Of a stretch of DNA of 29,492 nucleotides, positions 6,857 through 16,895 are shown in pieces. The position numbers were made by a program, and so were the translations under genes. The notes beneath the pieces are model-generated. The model saw only the letters and a program-made list of their open reading frames with translations. It was not told where the DNA came from and did not search any database. The stretch comes from a virus: IMG/VR virus record IMGVR_UViG_3300006735_000149, positions 1 to 29,492 of that record; one strand, given 5' to 3'. Position 1 is the stretch's first letter, and the number at the start of each line of letters is the position of its first letter.

Positions 6857-9800
6857 TTAGTATGATGCTACAGCCCTAAGATCTTGGATCTTCGGTACAA
6901 ATGCAGGGTTGTTTGATTTCATTACGACCTTAATGGCAAATGATGAGAACTCAGAAAGATCTTCAACACTATAAGATAGTTCTTGATATGAAGATTGCTT
7001 CTCGGTGATTCCACTAATGGAATTCTCAGCAGTTGCAATTACATTAACATCTGGTAATCCAGTACCATTAAATTGAATCCATTCAATATCTTCAAAGTTT
7101 TCTTGTGAAGAAGATTTCTTCGTTCTATAAAGAATTGAGATGTTTTCAATTTCACTTGTATTTGCTGTGATCTTAAGATCAATTGAAGTGGCAGGATTTT
7201 GAATTGCTACTTCTTTCGTTACATATTTAGCGATACTTGAACTATTCTTAGATTGAATATCACTTGTGTATTCAATACCATCAGTATAAGATACTTTAGA
7301 TACTTCTATGTAAAGTTGTTCATCTGTTGGTTGTCCAGTGTATGATATAATATCTCCAAGAGCAGAAGTACCTCCAGCACGGAATATATCATTATCCTGT
7401 GAATCAACAACCGCATTTCTAGTATAATTAGCACTACTATTAATAGTAGCATTATATTGACTATTGATAGGTTCTTTGTCGTTACTTACAGTAAGAACTT
7501 TAGACTGTTCATTCCATAATAAGACTCTACCAGAAATTTTATTATCATATGTTTCTGCTGGAACACCTGGATTTCTAGCTGTTACATATGATGGTGGTGA
7601 TAAAACATCAGGTATATCAAAAGGTTCTATAGTTACATTAGCACCAGAATCAACAGTAACAGTACCAGCAAAAGTATCAGTAGCAAAAGTCAAAGTTTCA
7701 CCTGGTACAAATGTATCATTAGTTTTAACTTTAACATAAATCACTGTTCCATCAACCTTAACAATATCTCCAACAGATTTACTAGTTGCACCTTCCAACT
7801 TTTGACCACCAGCAGTAATTGTTTCTCCATTAGCGGCATCAACACCATTAGTTTGGAAAGTATAAACAGGATAGAATTCTAATAATTGATCCCTACGACC
7901 AAATCTATTTTCACTTCCTGTAGGATTTTCTACTCTATTTGTAATAGTTTTTACTGAAGCTCTAGACAAATCAATCAATGGAGACAGATGAGAAACAGTA
8001 CTAGAAATATCAATCTTATATTCTAAAGATCTATTAATATTATTAGATATCTCATTAATTCTAGAAGAAAGTATTTTTTGATTAATGAAGAAGAAATCTT
8101 CATTTAAGAAAGTTTTCTCGTAATTAGTTTGAGAATAAGAAGCAAATGTACCAACATTATCATCAACAGGAGAAATATTAGTTGTCTTTACTGAACTATC
8201 AACCTTAGTTTGTGTGAATGATAAATTTGGAACTATAGCATGAAGTTTTTCAAATTTTCTATTATATGATGCTAATACCGTTCCACCACCAGATGCAGTT
8301 GAAGATGCTCTACTTGAAGATGTAATATTGTAATGATCAATACCAGTATTATTAACTTTGAATAACTCAGAATTTAATTGAATTGCTGTTACACCACCAA
8401 CATCAGATGCACCTTTAAAGAATACATATGATTTCCCATCTGGATCAAATCCATTATCAGAATGATTTACTTTAACATTGAAGTTGTTATTTTTAAATAA
8501 AGATGATGTTGCAGTTGAGTTTGCAGTTGCATCAGTCTGAATAGGATGAATAGACAATTCTTCGTATCCGAGATCTTCATTAGTTAATAACAATTCTGCT
8601 GATCTTGTAATATCAAATTCTGCACGATTTAATTTATACTTAATGTCTTCAAATAAATCCTCTGTCCAAACGTTAGTATTTTGAGACTTAAAGAGAGAAC
8701 CAAGAGAAGGTTGAGTAGTTACTGTTGTACTTGTAGCAATATCAGATTCACCTAAAGCAGAAGCCCAAATTTTATAATCAATAGAATCTGTTTCAATAAC
8801 AAGTGAATATTCAGTTTCATCTTGTAGATAAACTGGATAATCAAAAGTAAATTTAGTTGGAACTGTGGAATTGGTTACTCCAACCTCATCAATTGCAATA
8901 CCCATACGAACTGCTGGACTATCAATAGTAATAAATGATTCAATCTCAGCACCAGCATTACCAGTACCTGTTCCACGTATAACAACAGCAGGTGGTTCTG
9001 TGTATTCCGAACCAGCAAGAACTAATTCAGAATGATAAACTTTATTTCCTGAAACTCTTACAGTAGCAGTAGCATTACCACCACCAGGATTTTGAGGACT
9101 TTCAATAGTTACAATGGCAGAGTCATAATCATATCCAGTATTTTTAATCTTCAAATCAGTTACTCTACCAGAATCTTTAACAATCTTCAATAATAAAGTA
9201 GTATTATTAGTATTGTTAGCAGTAGTTATACTAGAGACTGATAAATTTTCATCTTGTTTGAAATCTATACCATTATGATTACTCAACAATATAGTATAAA
9301 CCTGATCATTAGTTAAAGTAAAAAGTCCTGTAGAGGAAGAAGTGACTTCAATATTATTTTTATCAAAGACACGAGAAACGGGACCAGAAGCATTAGATGA
9401 TACTCCAGTCACTTTTTCTCCTTTGGTTAATGTAAGAGTATCACTTGCGATCACTCTTAAATAGGTATCTGGATTGAGAACAGTTTGTGTTCCTGGTACG
9501 ATATTTTTTCCAGGTTTTCCGTTATCAACATCTGTTAGATATACTCTAATAGGAATATTAGAGCTCTTCTCTGCAAAGAATAAATCAACGCTGGTAGCAA
9601 ATAGTCCACCATCAAATCCATTAACAGTAAATGTCTGTGCAAGTGGATTTGGTCTAGCTGGATTATCTGTATTACTATCAATTATCTGTGTTCCTTCATT
9701 AGATTTAAAGAACGCAGGAGAAGTTGAAACTATTGAAGATGGATTTTCTGGAATTAAACCAGTAGCATAGTACTTAATCTCTGCATAAGTTTCTACTTCA

Positions 9801-12800
9801 TTCTTATTAGCATTAGTAGAGCTTGAAGTAAACCTAATTGTTTTTGCACCAGTAGTAAATCTAACCTCATTAGCATCTGCATCATATGATACAGTATCAA
9901 CATTTCCAGTCCATGTAGTATTTTCTCTAGGTGGTTGTCCAGCAGGGATTAAAATAATACCACTAGCATTACCATTTTCATCTGTAGTAACAGGAGTATT
10001 GAATGATGAGAGAGAGTTTCCAGCAACACCTGTATACCTATAGTCTGGATTAACCCAACGAGAAATATCCTGTCCTTCCATAAAGACACTTATATTTGTA
10101 TTAGGCTTAAGACGACTAATCTTATATTGAACAGGAATACTTCTTGCAAAGAAAGATAGTGATGTAGCGACTACATTAGAACCTACTCCTTTAGTAGTAA
10201 TTCCTTTACCAATTTCATTATTTTGTGGACTGATATTTGATGAACTTCCAATAGAAGCACTAGTTACACTAGTATCAGATATATTACTATTAGTTTCAGC
10301 AAATGAACCTATATTAAAGAATGCTCTATCAGCACCAATCCAATTAATCTTATATGAATTATACAAGCTTGAGAAAGCATCTTTTAATTCATTCTTAGCA
10401 AGAAATATTGAATATAAACTAGTATTGTTATCTGTAACAAGAGGTGCTACACTAGTGTCATACCATGAGTCTGATGATGGTGCAATAAATGTATCACCAA
10501 CATATTGAAGAACAACAAATGGATTTGGGTTAATTGTTTTAGTACCAAATGAGTTACCAAGTAATTCTAATTCATTATATGGAAGAGTAATAGCATCTCC
10601 AGATCTCTTATAACCTGAAACTGATCTTTGATCATCTCTTGTATTAACTTCTTCTAAATTAAATGAATCTTCTCTAGATTGTGGTCTTAGAACAGATTGT
10701 TGTGTATCAATAGAACACTTATAGTCAACTGACTTAAGAGAACCAATCTTATGTGTCTCAAAATTGTCTACAATGAAACCACTCTTAAAACGATTAATTC
10801 CAGTAGAGTCGGTAACATGCATATTAAGTGCTTGTTGTTCTAAAACACTTAACGTAGTGTAATATTCTAATCTCTCAATACGCTTTTCAAGCTTACCAAT
10901 GTCACGCATTGTATAACGCTTGTTGTCAACAGGAACAATCCTTATATCTTTATTAGACTCTGTAAATGCAGGTACGTACATATAGTACAGAGAAATAGCA
11001 TCACTAATAGGATCAGGTTTTGATGGATTTAAAGAAGAATTTCCTTCTTTAATAATAAATTCTCCTTTCTTGTTTAAGAATAAACCATCAATTCTATCCA
11101 AATATTGCTTTTGTGTAAACGTAAAGGTATATTCTAAACTAGAATCTGACGCAGGTGTACTAGAAACAATACCACCAGTTCCTGTAAATGATCTTGTATT
11201 AGAAGAAGATAACAATGAATTGTTTTGAAATCCAGATGTTATTGAATCATTATCAACTTTTGGTCTGAAATCAAGTACATCAGATAAAGAAACTTTACCC
11301 AGAGCTGGAGAATTGAATGATGGTATATCTTCTGGACCAACACCAGCTTCGTGTAAATAAGAATCAACACAACAGAAATCGCCTTGTGTGTGTTCAAAAT
11401 AATCAAAGGCAATAACCAATTGACCAGTTGGTGTATCTGATCCTGGTTTTAAAACAAGTCTTGATAGATCATATATTGTATCTCTCTGACCATCATCAAA
11501 AGTAAATCTACTAGTAACATCAATACCACTAAGAAGATTACCATTTCTATCTACAGTAGGTGGAGCAGATGTAGTACCTTCATAAACATATCTTAGTTTG
11601 TATGCATCAGCATAACTGTATACTACTAGACTATCACCATCATAATCTTTTCCTCTAAATGGAACAATATTATCTCCAATAGAATCAATTACAATTCTTT
11701 TATTAACAATCGCTGTCTTTAATCTTGGTTTTGCTTTACTAACTTCTAGTGTAGCAGTCAACTTTAATGTTGGATAAGTTCCACCTGTAGCAATTGTTCC
11801 AAAATACCCTTCAGTAAATGAAAGAGCTACGCTACCAGCAGTTAAACCACTAGCAGAATCAACAGAAGATGTAATACTTACCTGATCAGAAGTAAGATAT
11901 ATTACATCACCTTTAGAAACATTAGGAGCATCACCTGCATTTAAAATTGTTACAAGAAAATTACTTTCATCAAATGAAACAAATCTCTGAGTTCCAAACG
12001 GTAATTGAGCAGCGAACGTTATCATTCCAGCTCCACCAGATCCATTACTAACAAAATCTCTTCTCAGGAAATATGAAATTTTAGAATCTTCACTATCTGC
12101 AACAATTGAACTAACTTGATTAGTACCTGTTTTATAAAGAAGGCTTCCTTGGTTGAAGTTATTAATTGCAGGACGTACTCTAACAACACTACTATTACTT
12201 ACATCAGCAGGTAAAGATCTATCAACATATATTCTTGATTTTAATACTCCCTCTGGTTTTGTTGCTTGTTGTACTATACAACGAATAATAGTATCTGTTG
12301 AATCAGTAAATTGAATCAAATCTCCTTGATGTAGTATTTTTGTACTATCACCACCAAATCCATTACATTCAAGATATTTTCTTCCTTGCTCACCACTAAA
12401 AGTAGAATCAGTAACAGGAACAACTTCAGAATATTTTTCTTTAGTTAATTCAACATCAGAAGTAAATGTGTTTATACTACCTGATCCAAACTTAGAAAAG
12501 AATGACTTTACATTTTGTGGTGTATATGTTGTTACTGCATTTCTAACAAGAACAGGAGTAATGACAGCAGCATTCGGTGTTGCACCTGAATTTGGAGCTT
12601 GAACAGCAACTACTACAGGAGGTTTTGAATATTCAACATCAACACCTTCTCTATCTTTAATTGTAACACTAGTGATAGCTCCACCAACTGCTGCTACAGG
12701 TAATGTAATTTTAGAATCATCATAATCAACACCATCTATTCTAATGAAACTTCCAGTTGAATAGTTGCCACCTCTATTATTAACAATAAAATGGGAGATG

Positions 12801-15052
12801 GTATTATCTTTAGCAATCTTTAATATATTATTATTTTCATCTCTAATAGTTTCTCCAGACTTAAATTGCCCAAAAAGGGTCTTAAGCATGAGTGTTCTAG
12901 TACTTGTGTACTTACCAAGTGATTCTCCTTCTACAACGCCATATGCACCACTCTCAAGACCATACACATAACGTCCAGGAGCAAAGTATTTCTCATCATT
13001 ACCTTCATACTTAAGAGGAGTATCTAAAATAATTTTAGTAAAGAACTGAGGGTCAAAATAAGACAATCCAAATATAGTATTATAAATGGCATCTCCATTA
13101 GATTGTCTACCTTTTGAAAGAACTATATCAGTATCTGGATTAAATCCAGAACCTTTCTCGGTAAGAGTTATATTACTTGGTTTTACTGTTCCAATTACAG
13201 GAGTAAATGTTTCATTATAATCAATAATATGTCCTAATGGTGCAGGTGGTGTAGCATCACCTTGAGCCATTGCATCTTCATGTTTCCAATATATTTCTCT
13301 TCTATTACCAGCATCACCATTATCATATTCTAATAAGTATTGATCTAATATATCTTTATTAGCAGTAACTGTAAGCTCTAATACATATGCAGTTGAACTT
13401 GAATTCCATTCTTTTCTATTAACTTTTGAAAATGCAATAGGAGTAATATCTTTATATCCATTAGGAGTAGTTGTAGTACCTACTCTACTTGTAATAATAG
13501 CAATCTCTGATAATCCACCGCCAGCAAAATCAGACAACCAATTAGCATCTGTTAAAGCATTATACTTAGTTACTGAATCAGCATTTATTTCAATATAAAT
13601 TGTTCTTACACCACTATTAGTATCAAAAAAAGTACCTCTACGATTTGTTGTTTGTTTTGAATCTGTAGCGGATTCACTATTATTCAATCCAATTGATCCA
13701 TCATTAAAAAGACTAGAAAGAAATACGTTAGGATAAGCACTTAATTGAGAACCTTCTGCATTGAGAGGGATTGTATTATAAGTGTTAGTAATGTTGTAAG
13801 TAGGTAATCCAGTTGTTTTTAAACGAATATCTTCTCTATTAAGTGTTTCTCTTGCTTTACCAATAGAAAGATATTTTGTTTCCTTATTAACAATCTCATA
13901 ACCTTTAATATAAGCTTTACCTGGTCCTACACTAGCTAATAACTTAGTTTCTGCTTCTGCTGTAGTGAGTCCATTAACTTGTCCAAACTCATCTAATGGA
14001 TAAACACCAAGATTGCCATTCTTCTGATAATATTCTCTAACATCTAAAGAGAAGTTATCAACAATATAGTCACCAGACTCATCATAAGTCCTTCTTGCTA
14101 AAGTTTGTTCTAGAAGAGAGTAGTCTGTTTGTACTACTTGTGATTGTACAGCACCTCTTTTAACAGTAATTAACTGAATAAAATTCTTATCTGTAATTTC
14201 ACTAAGATCGTATTTAACTATAGTAAGTTCAATTTTTAATCTATGTGATCCTGGAGAAGAGAAATTACTAGATCCTATTGCATTATCATATAGAGATTTA
14301 TCTTCTTCAGGAGTAACAAGACTCTCATCTATCTTAAAACCAACCTTTGCTGATGGTTTATCATAATAATCATCAATTACTAATAACTGTGATTTGTTTT
14401 TTACAAAATATCCATTTACAAAATAAATTCCTGCCTCTACTTGAACAGCAGAAGCATACCCCATAGCAGTGCTCTCTAGGGACGCTGATACACCTGTGTC
14501 AGGATCAGTAATAGAAATACTAGTAGGAAGTACGCTTCCATCGGTTCCAACCACTAAGAGTGGTGTATTAACGCCATCTACGACCTCTAAGGTCTCACCT
14601 TGTCGGAATGTATCCTCATTACCTGCATCACCACTATTTGTATAGTTTACATAAACAACATCTGAAGATGTATCTGTAGCATCCTTACTAGAAACTACTG
14701 TAGCAATAACACCAGATGTTAAACCTTTTAATTTACTTCCCTTTAAAGCTTCAATATCATACTTCTTGTAAACCACTTGGCCATCTTGGTTTACAGGTAT
14801 CTCGGATACAGAAGATAACTTAACATAAGATAATTTGGTATTAAGACCCACCTCACCAGGAATGACTAATTCACCCTGCTTAAAAGAATATTTTCCAAAT
14901 TGCTCAATCTGATTCTGAAGAATAGACTGTAACTGGGTTAACTCTCTCGCTTGGATTGAATATCCAGGGCGAAAGAGCACCTTGTAGAAGTTCTTATCTT
15001 GTGCAAAATCATCGTAGTATGGAGCTACGTTAAGGTTCGTCTTCTGAGGCAT
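6857..15052 (-). CDS. Giant DUF4815-type baseplate/structural protein (2731 aa)
   Basis: The N-terminus (MPQKTNLNVAPYYDDF, PGYSIQARELTQLQSILQNQ, GKAYIKGYEI) is typical of the DUF4815 family of T4-like cyanophages. Other recognisable family segments are MRDIGKLEKRIERLEYYTTL (about 1379-1398), RSIPVQYKISRLKPNTNISV with GQDISRWVNP (about 1634-1670), LAQTFTVNGFDGGLFATSVD (about 1800) and PVYLQDETEYSLVIETDSID (about 2070-2090). The C-terminus is AFVPKIQDLRAVASY. Long inserts at about 755-855 and 1880-2035 carry 'G..Y..PP.V.I' and 'GE.V....A.G.V' beta modules, also seen in gp7-like and gp8. The gene follows gp8 with a 26-base gap, the position of genes 9-10 in T4, so a peripheral wedge, pin or fibre-anchor role is plausible but unproven. 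It is among the longest genes expected in such a phage. Confidence 0.88.
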   Translation of the reverse strand: MPQKTNLNVAPYYDDFAQDKNFYKVLFRPGYSIQARELTQLQSILQNQIEQFGKYSFKQGELVIPGEVGLNTKLSYVKLSSVSEIPVNQDGQVVYKKYDIEALKGSKLKGLTSGVIATVVSSKDATDTSSDVVYVNYTNSGDAGNEDTFRQGETLEVVDGVNTPLLVVGTDGSVLPTSISITDPDTGVSASLESTAMGYASAVQVEAGIYFVNGYFVKNKSQLLVIDDYYDKPSAKVGFKIDESLVTPEEDKSLYDNAIGSSNFSSPGSHRLKIELTIVKYDLSEITDKNFIQLITVKRGAVQSQVVQTDYSLLEQTLARRTYDESGDYIVDNFSLDVREYYQKNGNLGVYPLDEFGQVNGLTTAEAETKLLASVGPGKAYIKGYEIVNKETKYLSIGKARETLNREDIRLKTTGLPTYNITNTYNTIPLNAEGSQLSAYPNVFLSSLFNDGSIGLNNSESATDSKQTTNRRGTFFDTNSGVRTIYIEINADSVTKYNALTDANWLSDFAGGGLSEIAIITSRVGTTTTPNGYKDITPIAFSKVNRKEWNSSSTAYVLELTVTANKDILDQYLLEYDNGDAGNRREIYWKHEDAMAQGDATPPAPLGHIIDYNETFTPVIGTVKPSNITLTEKGSGFNPDTDIVLSKGRQSNGDAIYNTIFGLSYFDPQFFTKIILDTPLKYEGNDEKYFAPGRYVYGLESGAYGVVEGESLGKYTSTRTLMLKTLFGQFKSGETIRDENNNILKIAKDNTISHFIVNNRGGNYSTGSFIRIDGVDYDDSKITLPVAAVGGAITSVTIKDREGVDVEYSKPPVVVAVQAPNSGATPNAAVITPVLVRNAVTTYTPQNVKSFFSKFGSGSINTFTSDVELTKEKYSEVVPVTDSTFSGEQGRKYLECNGFGGDSTKILHQGDLIQFTDSTDTIIRCIVQQATKPEGVLKSRIYVDRSLPADVSNSSVVRVRPAINNFNQGSLLYKTGTNQVSSIVADSEDSKISYFLRRDFVSNGSGGAGMITFAAQLPFGTQRFVSFDESNFLVTILNAGDAPNVSKGDVIYLTSDQVSITSSVDSASGLTAGSVALSFTEGYFGTIATGGTYPTLKLTATLEVSKAKPRLKTAIVNKRIVIDSIGDNIVPFRGKDYDGDSLVVYSYADAYKLRYVYEGTTSAPPTVDRNGNLLSGIDVTSRFTFDDGQRDTIYDLSRLVLKPGSDTPTGQLVIAFDYFEHTQGDFCCVDSYLHEAGVGPEDIPSFNSPALGKVSLSDVLDFRPKVDNDSITSGFQNNSLLSSSNTRSFTGTGGIVSSTPASDSSLEYTFTFTQKQYLDRIDGLFLNKKGEFIIKEGNSSLNPSKPDPISDAISLYYMYVPAFTESNKDIRIVPVDNKRYTMRDIGKLEKRIERLEYYTTLSVLEQQALNMHVTDSTGINRFKSGFIVDNFETHKIGSLKSVDYKCSIDTQQSVLRPQSREDSFNLEEVNTRDDQRSVSGYKRSGDAITLPYNELELLGNSFGTKTINPNPFVVLQYVGDTFIAPSSDSWYDTSVAPLVTDNNTSLYSIFLAKNELKDAFSSLYNSYKINWIGADRAFFNIGSFAETNSNISDTSVTSASIGSSSNISPQNNEIGKGITTKGVGSNVVATSLSFFARSIPVQYKISRLKPNTNISVFMEGQDISRWVNPDYRYTGVAGNSLSSFNTPVTTDENGNASGIILIPAGQPPRENTTWTGNVDTVSYDADANEVRFTTGAKTIRFTSSSTNANKNEVETYAEIKYYATGLIPENPSSIVSTSPAFFKSNEGTQIIDSNTDNPARPNPLAQTFTVNGFDGGLFATSVDLFFAEKSSNIPIRVYLTDVDNGKPGKNIVPGTQTVLNPDTYLRVIASDTLTLTKGEKVTGVSSNASGPVSRVFDKNNIEVTSSSTGLFTLTNDQVYTILLSNHNGIDFKQDENLSVSSITTANNTNNTTLLLKIVKDSGRVTDLKIKNTGYDYDSAIVTIESPQNPGGGNATATVRVSGNKVYHSELVLAGSEYTEPPAVVIRGTGTGNAGAEIESFITIDSPAVRMGIAIDEVGVTNSTVPTKFTFDYPVYLQDETEYSLVIETDSIDYKIWASALGESDIATSTTVTTQPSLGSLFKSQNTNVWTEDLFEDIKYKLNRAEFDITRSAELLLTNEDLGYEELSIHPIQTDATANSTATSSLFKNNNFNVKVNHSDNGFDPDGKSYVFFKGASDVGGVTAIQLNSELFKVNNTGIDHYNITSSSRASSTASGGGTVLASYNRKFEKLHAIVPNLSFTQTKVDSSVKTTNISPVDDNVGTFASYSQTNYEKTFLNEDFFFINQKILSSRINEISNNINRSLEYKIDISSTVSHLSPLIDLSRASVKTITNRVENPTGSENRFGRRDQLLEFYPVYTFQTNGVDAANGETITAGGQKLEGATSKSVGDIVKVDGTVIYVKVKTNDTFVPGETLTFATDTFAGTVTVDSGANVTIEPFDIPDVLSPPSYVTARNPGVPAETYDNKISGRVLLWNEQSKVLTVSNDKEPINSQYNATINSSANYTRNAVVDSQDNDIFRAGGTSALGDIISYTGQPTDEQLYIEVSKVSYTDGIEYTSDIQSKNSSSIAKYVTKEVAIQNPATSIDLKITANTSEIENISILYRTKKSSSQENFEDIEWIQFNGTGLPDVNVIATAENSISGITEKQSSYQELSYSVEDLSEFSSFAIKVVMKSNNPAFVPKIQDLRAVASY

Positions 15053-15078
15053 CTCACGTTTGTTCTAACTTGGATTGA

Positions 15079-16836
15079 TTAGAATTCAATTACTAGCTTA
15101 ATGTCCTCAATTTGATCGGGAGCTCTAGTAATTAGTCTTCTGTTCTCTATGTATACGATATCTCCAGAGTTAGGTTCAATCTCAGGGGTTGATAGACCTC
15201 CAGTAAATGAAACATCCAATAGTGCAACTTGCTGTGATGTATCAACAGTGCCAGAAGCAGTTGATGTTCCTCCAACAACTGCATTAGCAGCGTTAGATTC
15301 AAATGCGAGTACTTTACCACCATCAGTATGAAGTTGAGGTGATTGGAAATATTTCAAAATACCATTAGTAGTATCCCAAGAAACAACAGTACCTTTTGCA
15401 GTACCACCTGTAACAGTCTGGGTAATCGTTTCATCAGCAACATAATCAGCAGTAGCACCATTTAATTTAACAGCACTTGTTCCACGTAATGTTGCATTTG
15501 TAGCAACATTTGTTGTGCCAAAATCAACTGGATCTTGAATAATACCAATCCTACGGAAATCGTTATCTACAGGGAAGTCTCCAGAACCTTCAGCATAAGT
15601 TAGACGAATATTCGTCATAACTCTCTTAGCAAATAGTTCTGCTTCAGCATTAGATCCGTGTCCACCCTCAGGTGAAATAATTAGCTCAAATCCACCTACA
15701 GCAGTAAATGCAGTACCATAAGCACTTGTAAGTCCAGCATCAGTAAATACAGTTGCTTGAGTTAGTATTACACTACCATAAGTATATCCAGAACCTGGAG
15801 CTTCAATACTTACGCTTGATACAGCACCACCAGCAGTAGTTTCAAATTTAACTACACCACCAGTACCATCACCAACAATTGCTGTATATAATGTCTCTGT
15901 AGCTGGCAATCCAGTTGTTCCTTGTGCATTGTCTAATACAATATGAACAGCACCATCAACTGCAAGTGCTTCAGCAGCTACCCTAGATGCTTCTCCAGAA
16001 GCAGCAATAGGCATAAAGTCTGTAGATAGGAATGCAAGTACATCACCTGTTGTAAGGGTGTACATATGCTTCCATACATAACCACCTGTTCCAGCAGGTT
16101 CGGTGTATATACCATTAGCAAATGTTCCTTGTCCACCACTAGGTGATGACTTTGGTTCATATGTTACAGTCTGTCCAGTTGGATTAGCAGCATTCTCACC
16201 ATTGTATATACATTTGAATACTTGATACTCTTGATTCATTACATAGAATTTAGATCCAGGTAATGAAGTATCATTAAGAGCAGTCTGTACACCAACTGTA
16301 CCTCCACCACCAGCAGTAGGTGCATAATTAGGACGGTACATGTCAAACTTTGGATTCAGCGATGTACTCCAGTTGTAACGAGGAACAACAAGACGAGCAA
16401 ACGAAGAGGTGATTCTTTTGGCAGCGATTAACTCTTGATATACACTTTGTTTTTCTGACTGGTTATCAATTGGTGCAGGAGGAATTTCTTCCGTAGCATA
16501 CCTATAAGATCCAGAGTAAGCAGTAGCACCTGAAGTTCCACCAGTAACACTAGTCTTAAATGTAGGTGTAGTAAGTGCGGTAGGACCAATGTTCTTCAAC
16601 AATAAACTATTATCAAGAACACCTCCGTCAGCGACCACTCCAGTTCCACCTGAACCAAAAGTAACTGTCTCACCTACTTGGAAAGTTCCGCTTATATTGA
16701 AGAGTTCTAAGTGTGCATCCCATTTGTTTGAGCGTCCCACAAAGAAATACATGTGTGTCTTCTCAGCTTCACTGAGAGATTCTAGAAATTGCTTCGCATT
16801 GAAGATTCTAAATTTTTCTGAAATAATAGCTGCCAT
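15079..16836 (-). CDS. 8: Baseplate wedge subunit gp8-like (585 aa)
   Basis: I align this to T4 gp8 (334 aa) from memory. The N-terminal SEKFRIFNAKQFLESL...MYFFVGRSNKWD matches the TSKFR...TIFITFGRSEPW region. FARLVVPRYNW matches DAVIPRRDW, YQVFKCIYNGE matches the YRCLD segment, and GGYVWKHMYTL matches GDGYVWEYLFEI. FRRIGIIQDPVDF matches FRQISIITNPLEA, and the C-terminal GDIVYIENRRLITRAPDQIE matches GEMIYMENRPPIIMAMDQTE. The extra 250 residues are inserts rich in GETVTFGSGGTGVVA- and TSTASGTV-type modules (about 45-110, 330-370 and 440-545). In T4, gp8 dimers help lock the wedge arm next to gp7 and gp10. Two tandem late promoters lie just upstream, so this gene starts its own transcript. Identification is strong despite low identity. 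Confidence 0.92.
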   Translation of the reverse strand: MAAIISEKFRIFNAKQFLESLSEAEKTHMYFFVGRSNKWDAHLELFNISGTFQVGETVTFGSGGTGVVADGGVLDNSLLLKNIGPTALTTPTFKTSVTGGTSGATAYSGSYRYATEEIPPAPIDNQSEKQSVYQELIAAKRITSSFARLVVPRYNWSTSLNPKFDMYRPNYAPTAGGGGTVGVQTALNDTSLPGSKFYVMNQEYQVFKCIYNGENAANPTGQTVTYEPKSSPSGGQGTFANGIYTEPAGTGGYVWKHMYTLTTGDVLAFLSTDFMPIAASGEASRVAAEALAVDGAVHIVLDNAQGTTGLPATETLYTAIVGDGTGGVVKFETTAGGAVSSVSIEAPGSGYTYGSVILTQATVFTDAGLTSAYGTAFTAVGGFELIISPEGGHGSNAEAELFAKRVMTNIRLTYAEGSGDFPVDNDFRRIGIIQDPVDFGTTNVATNATLRGTSAVKLNGATADYVADETITQTVTGGTAKGTVVSWDTTNGILKYFQSPQLHTDGGKVLAFESNAANAVVGGTSTASGTVDTSQQVALLDVSFTGGLSTPEIEPNSGDIVYIENRRLITRAPDQIEDIKLVIEF

Positions 16837-16876
16837 TGTTCGCTGTGCCTTGGTTTATAGTAAGCCGAATCAAGTT

Positions 16877-16884
16877 TATTTATA
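16877..16884 (-). promoter_or_regulatory. T4-type late promoter TATAAATA (proximal) for gp8
   Basis: A perfect match to the T4 late -10 octamer on the minus strand, 41 bases upstream of the gp8 ATG. The 54-base gap between the gp7-like gene and gp8 is one of the few non-overlapping junctions in the window. In T4 such sites are read by the gp55 sigma factor with the gp33/gp45 system. Confidence 0.75.
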
Positions 16885-16887
16885 ACT

Positions 16888-16895
16888 TATTTATA
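16888..16895 (-). promoter_or_regulatory. T4-type late promoter TATAAATA (distal) for gp8
   Basis: A second perfect TATAAATA, eleven bases centre-to-centre from the first. It overlaps the TAA stop (16891-16893) of the gp7-like gene. The spacing of about one helical turn puts both boxes on the same face of the DNA. Confidence 0.65.

Noticed and set aside
6662-6865. Plus-strand ORFs throughout the window (for example 6662-6865, 7464-7739, 9474-9770, 27948-28145)
   Set aside because: All lie antisense to well-supported minus-strand genes, lack recognisable families or ribosome sites, and mirror the codon bias of the sense genes.
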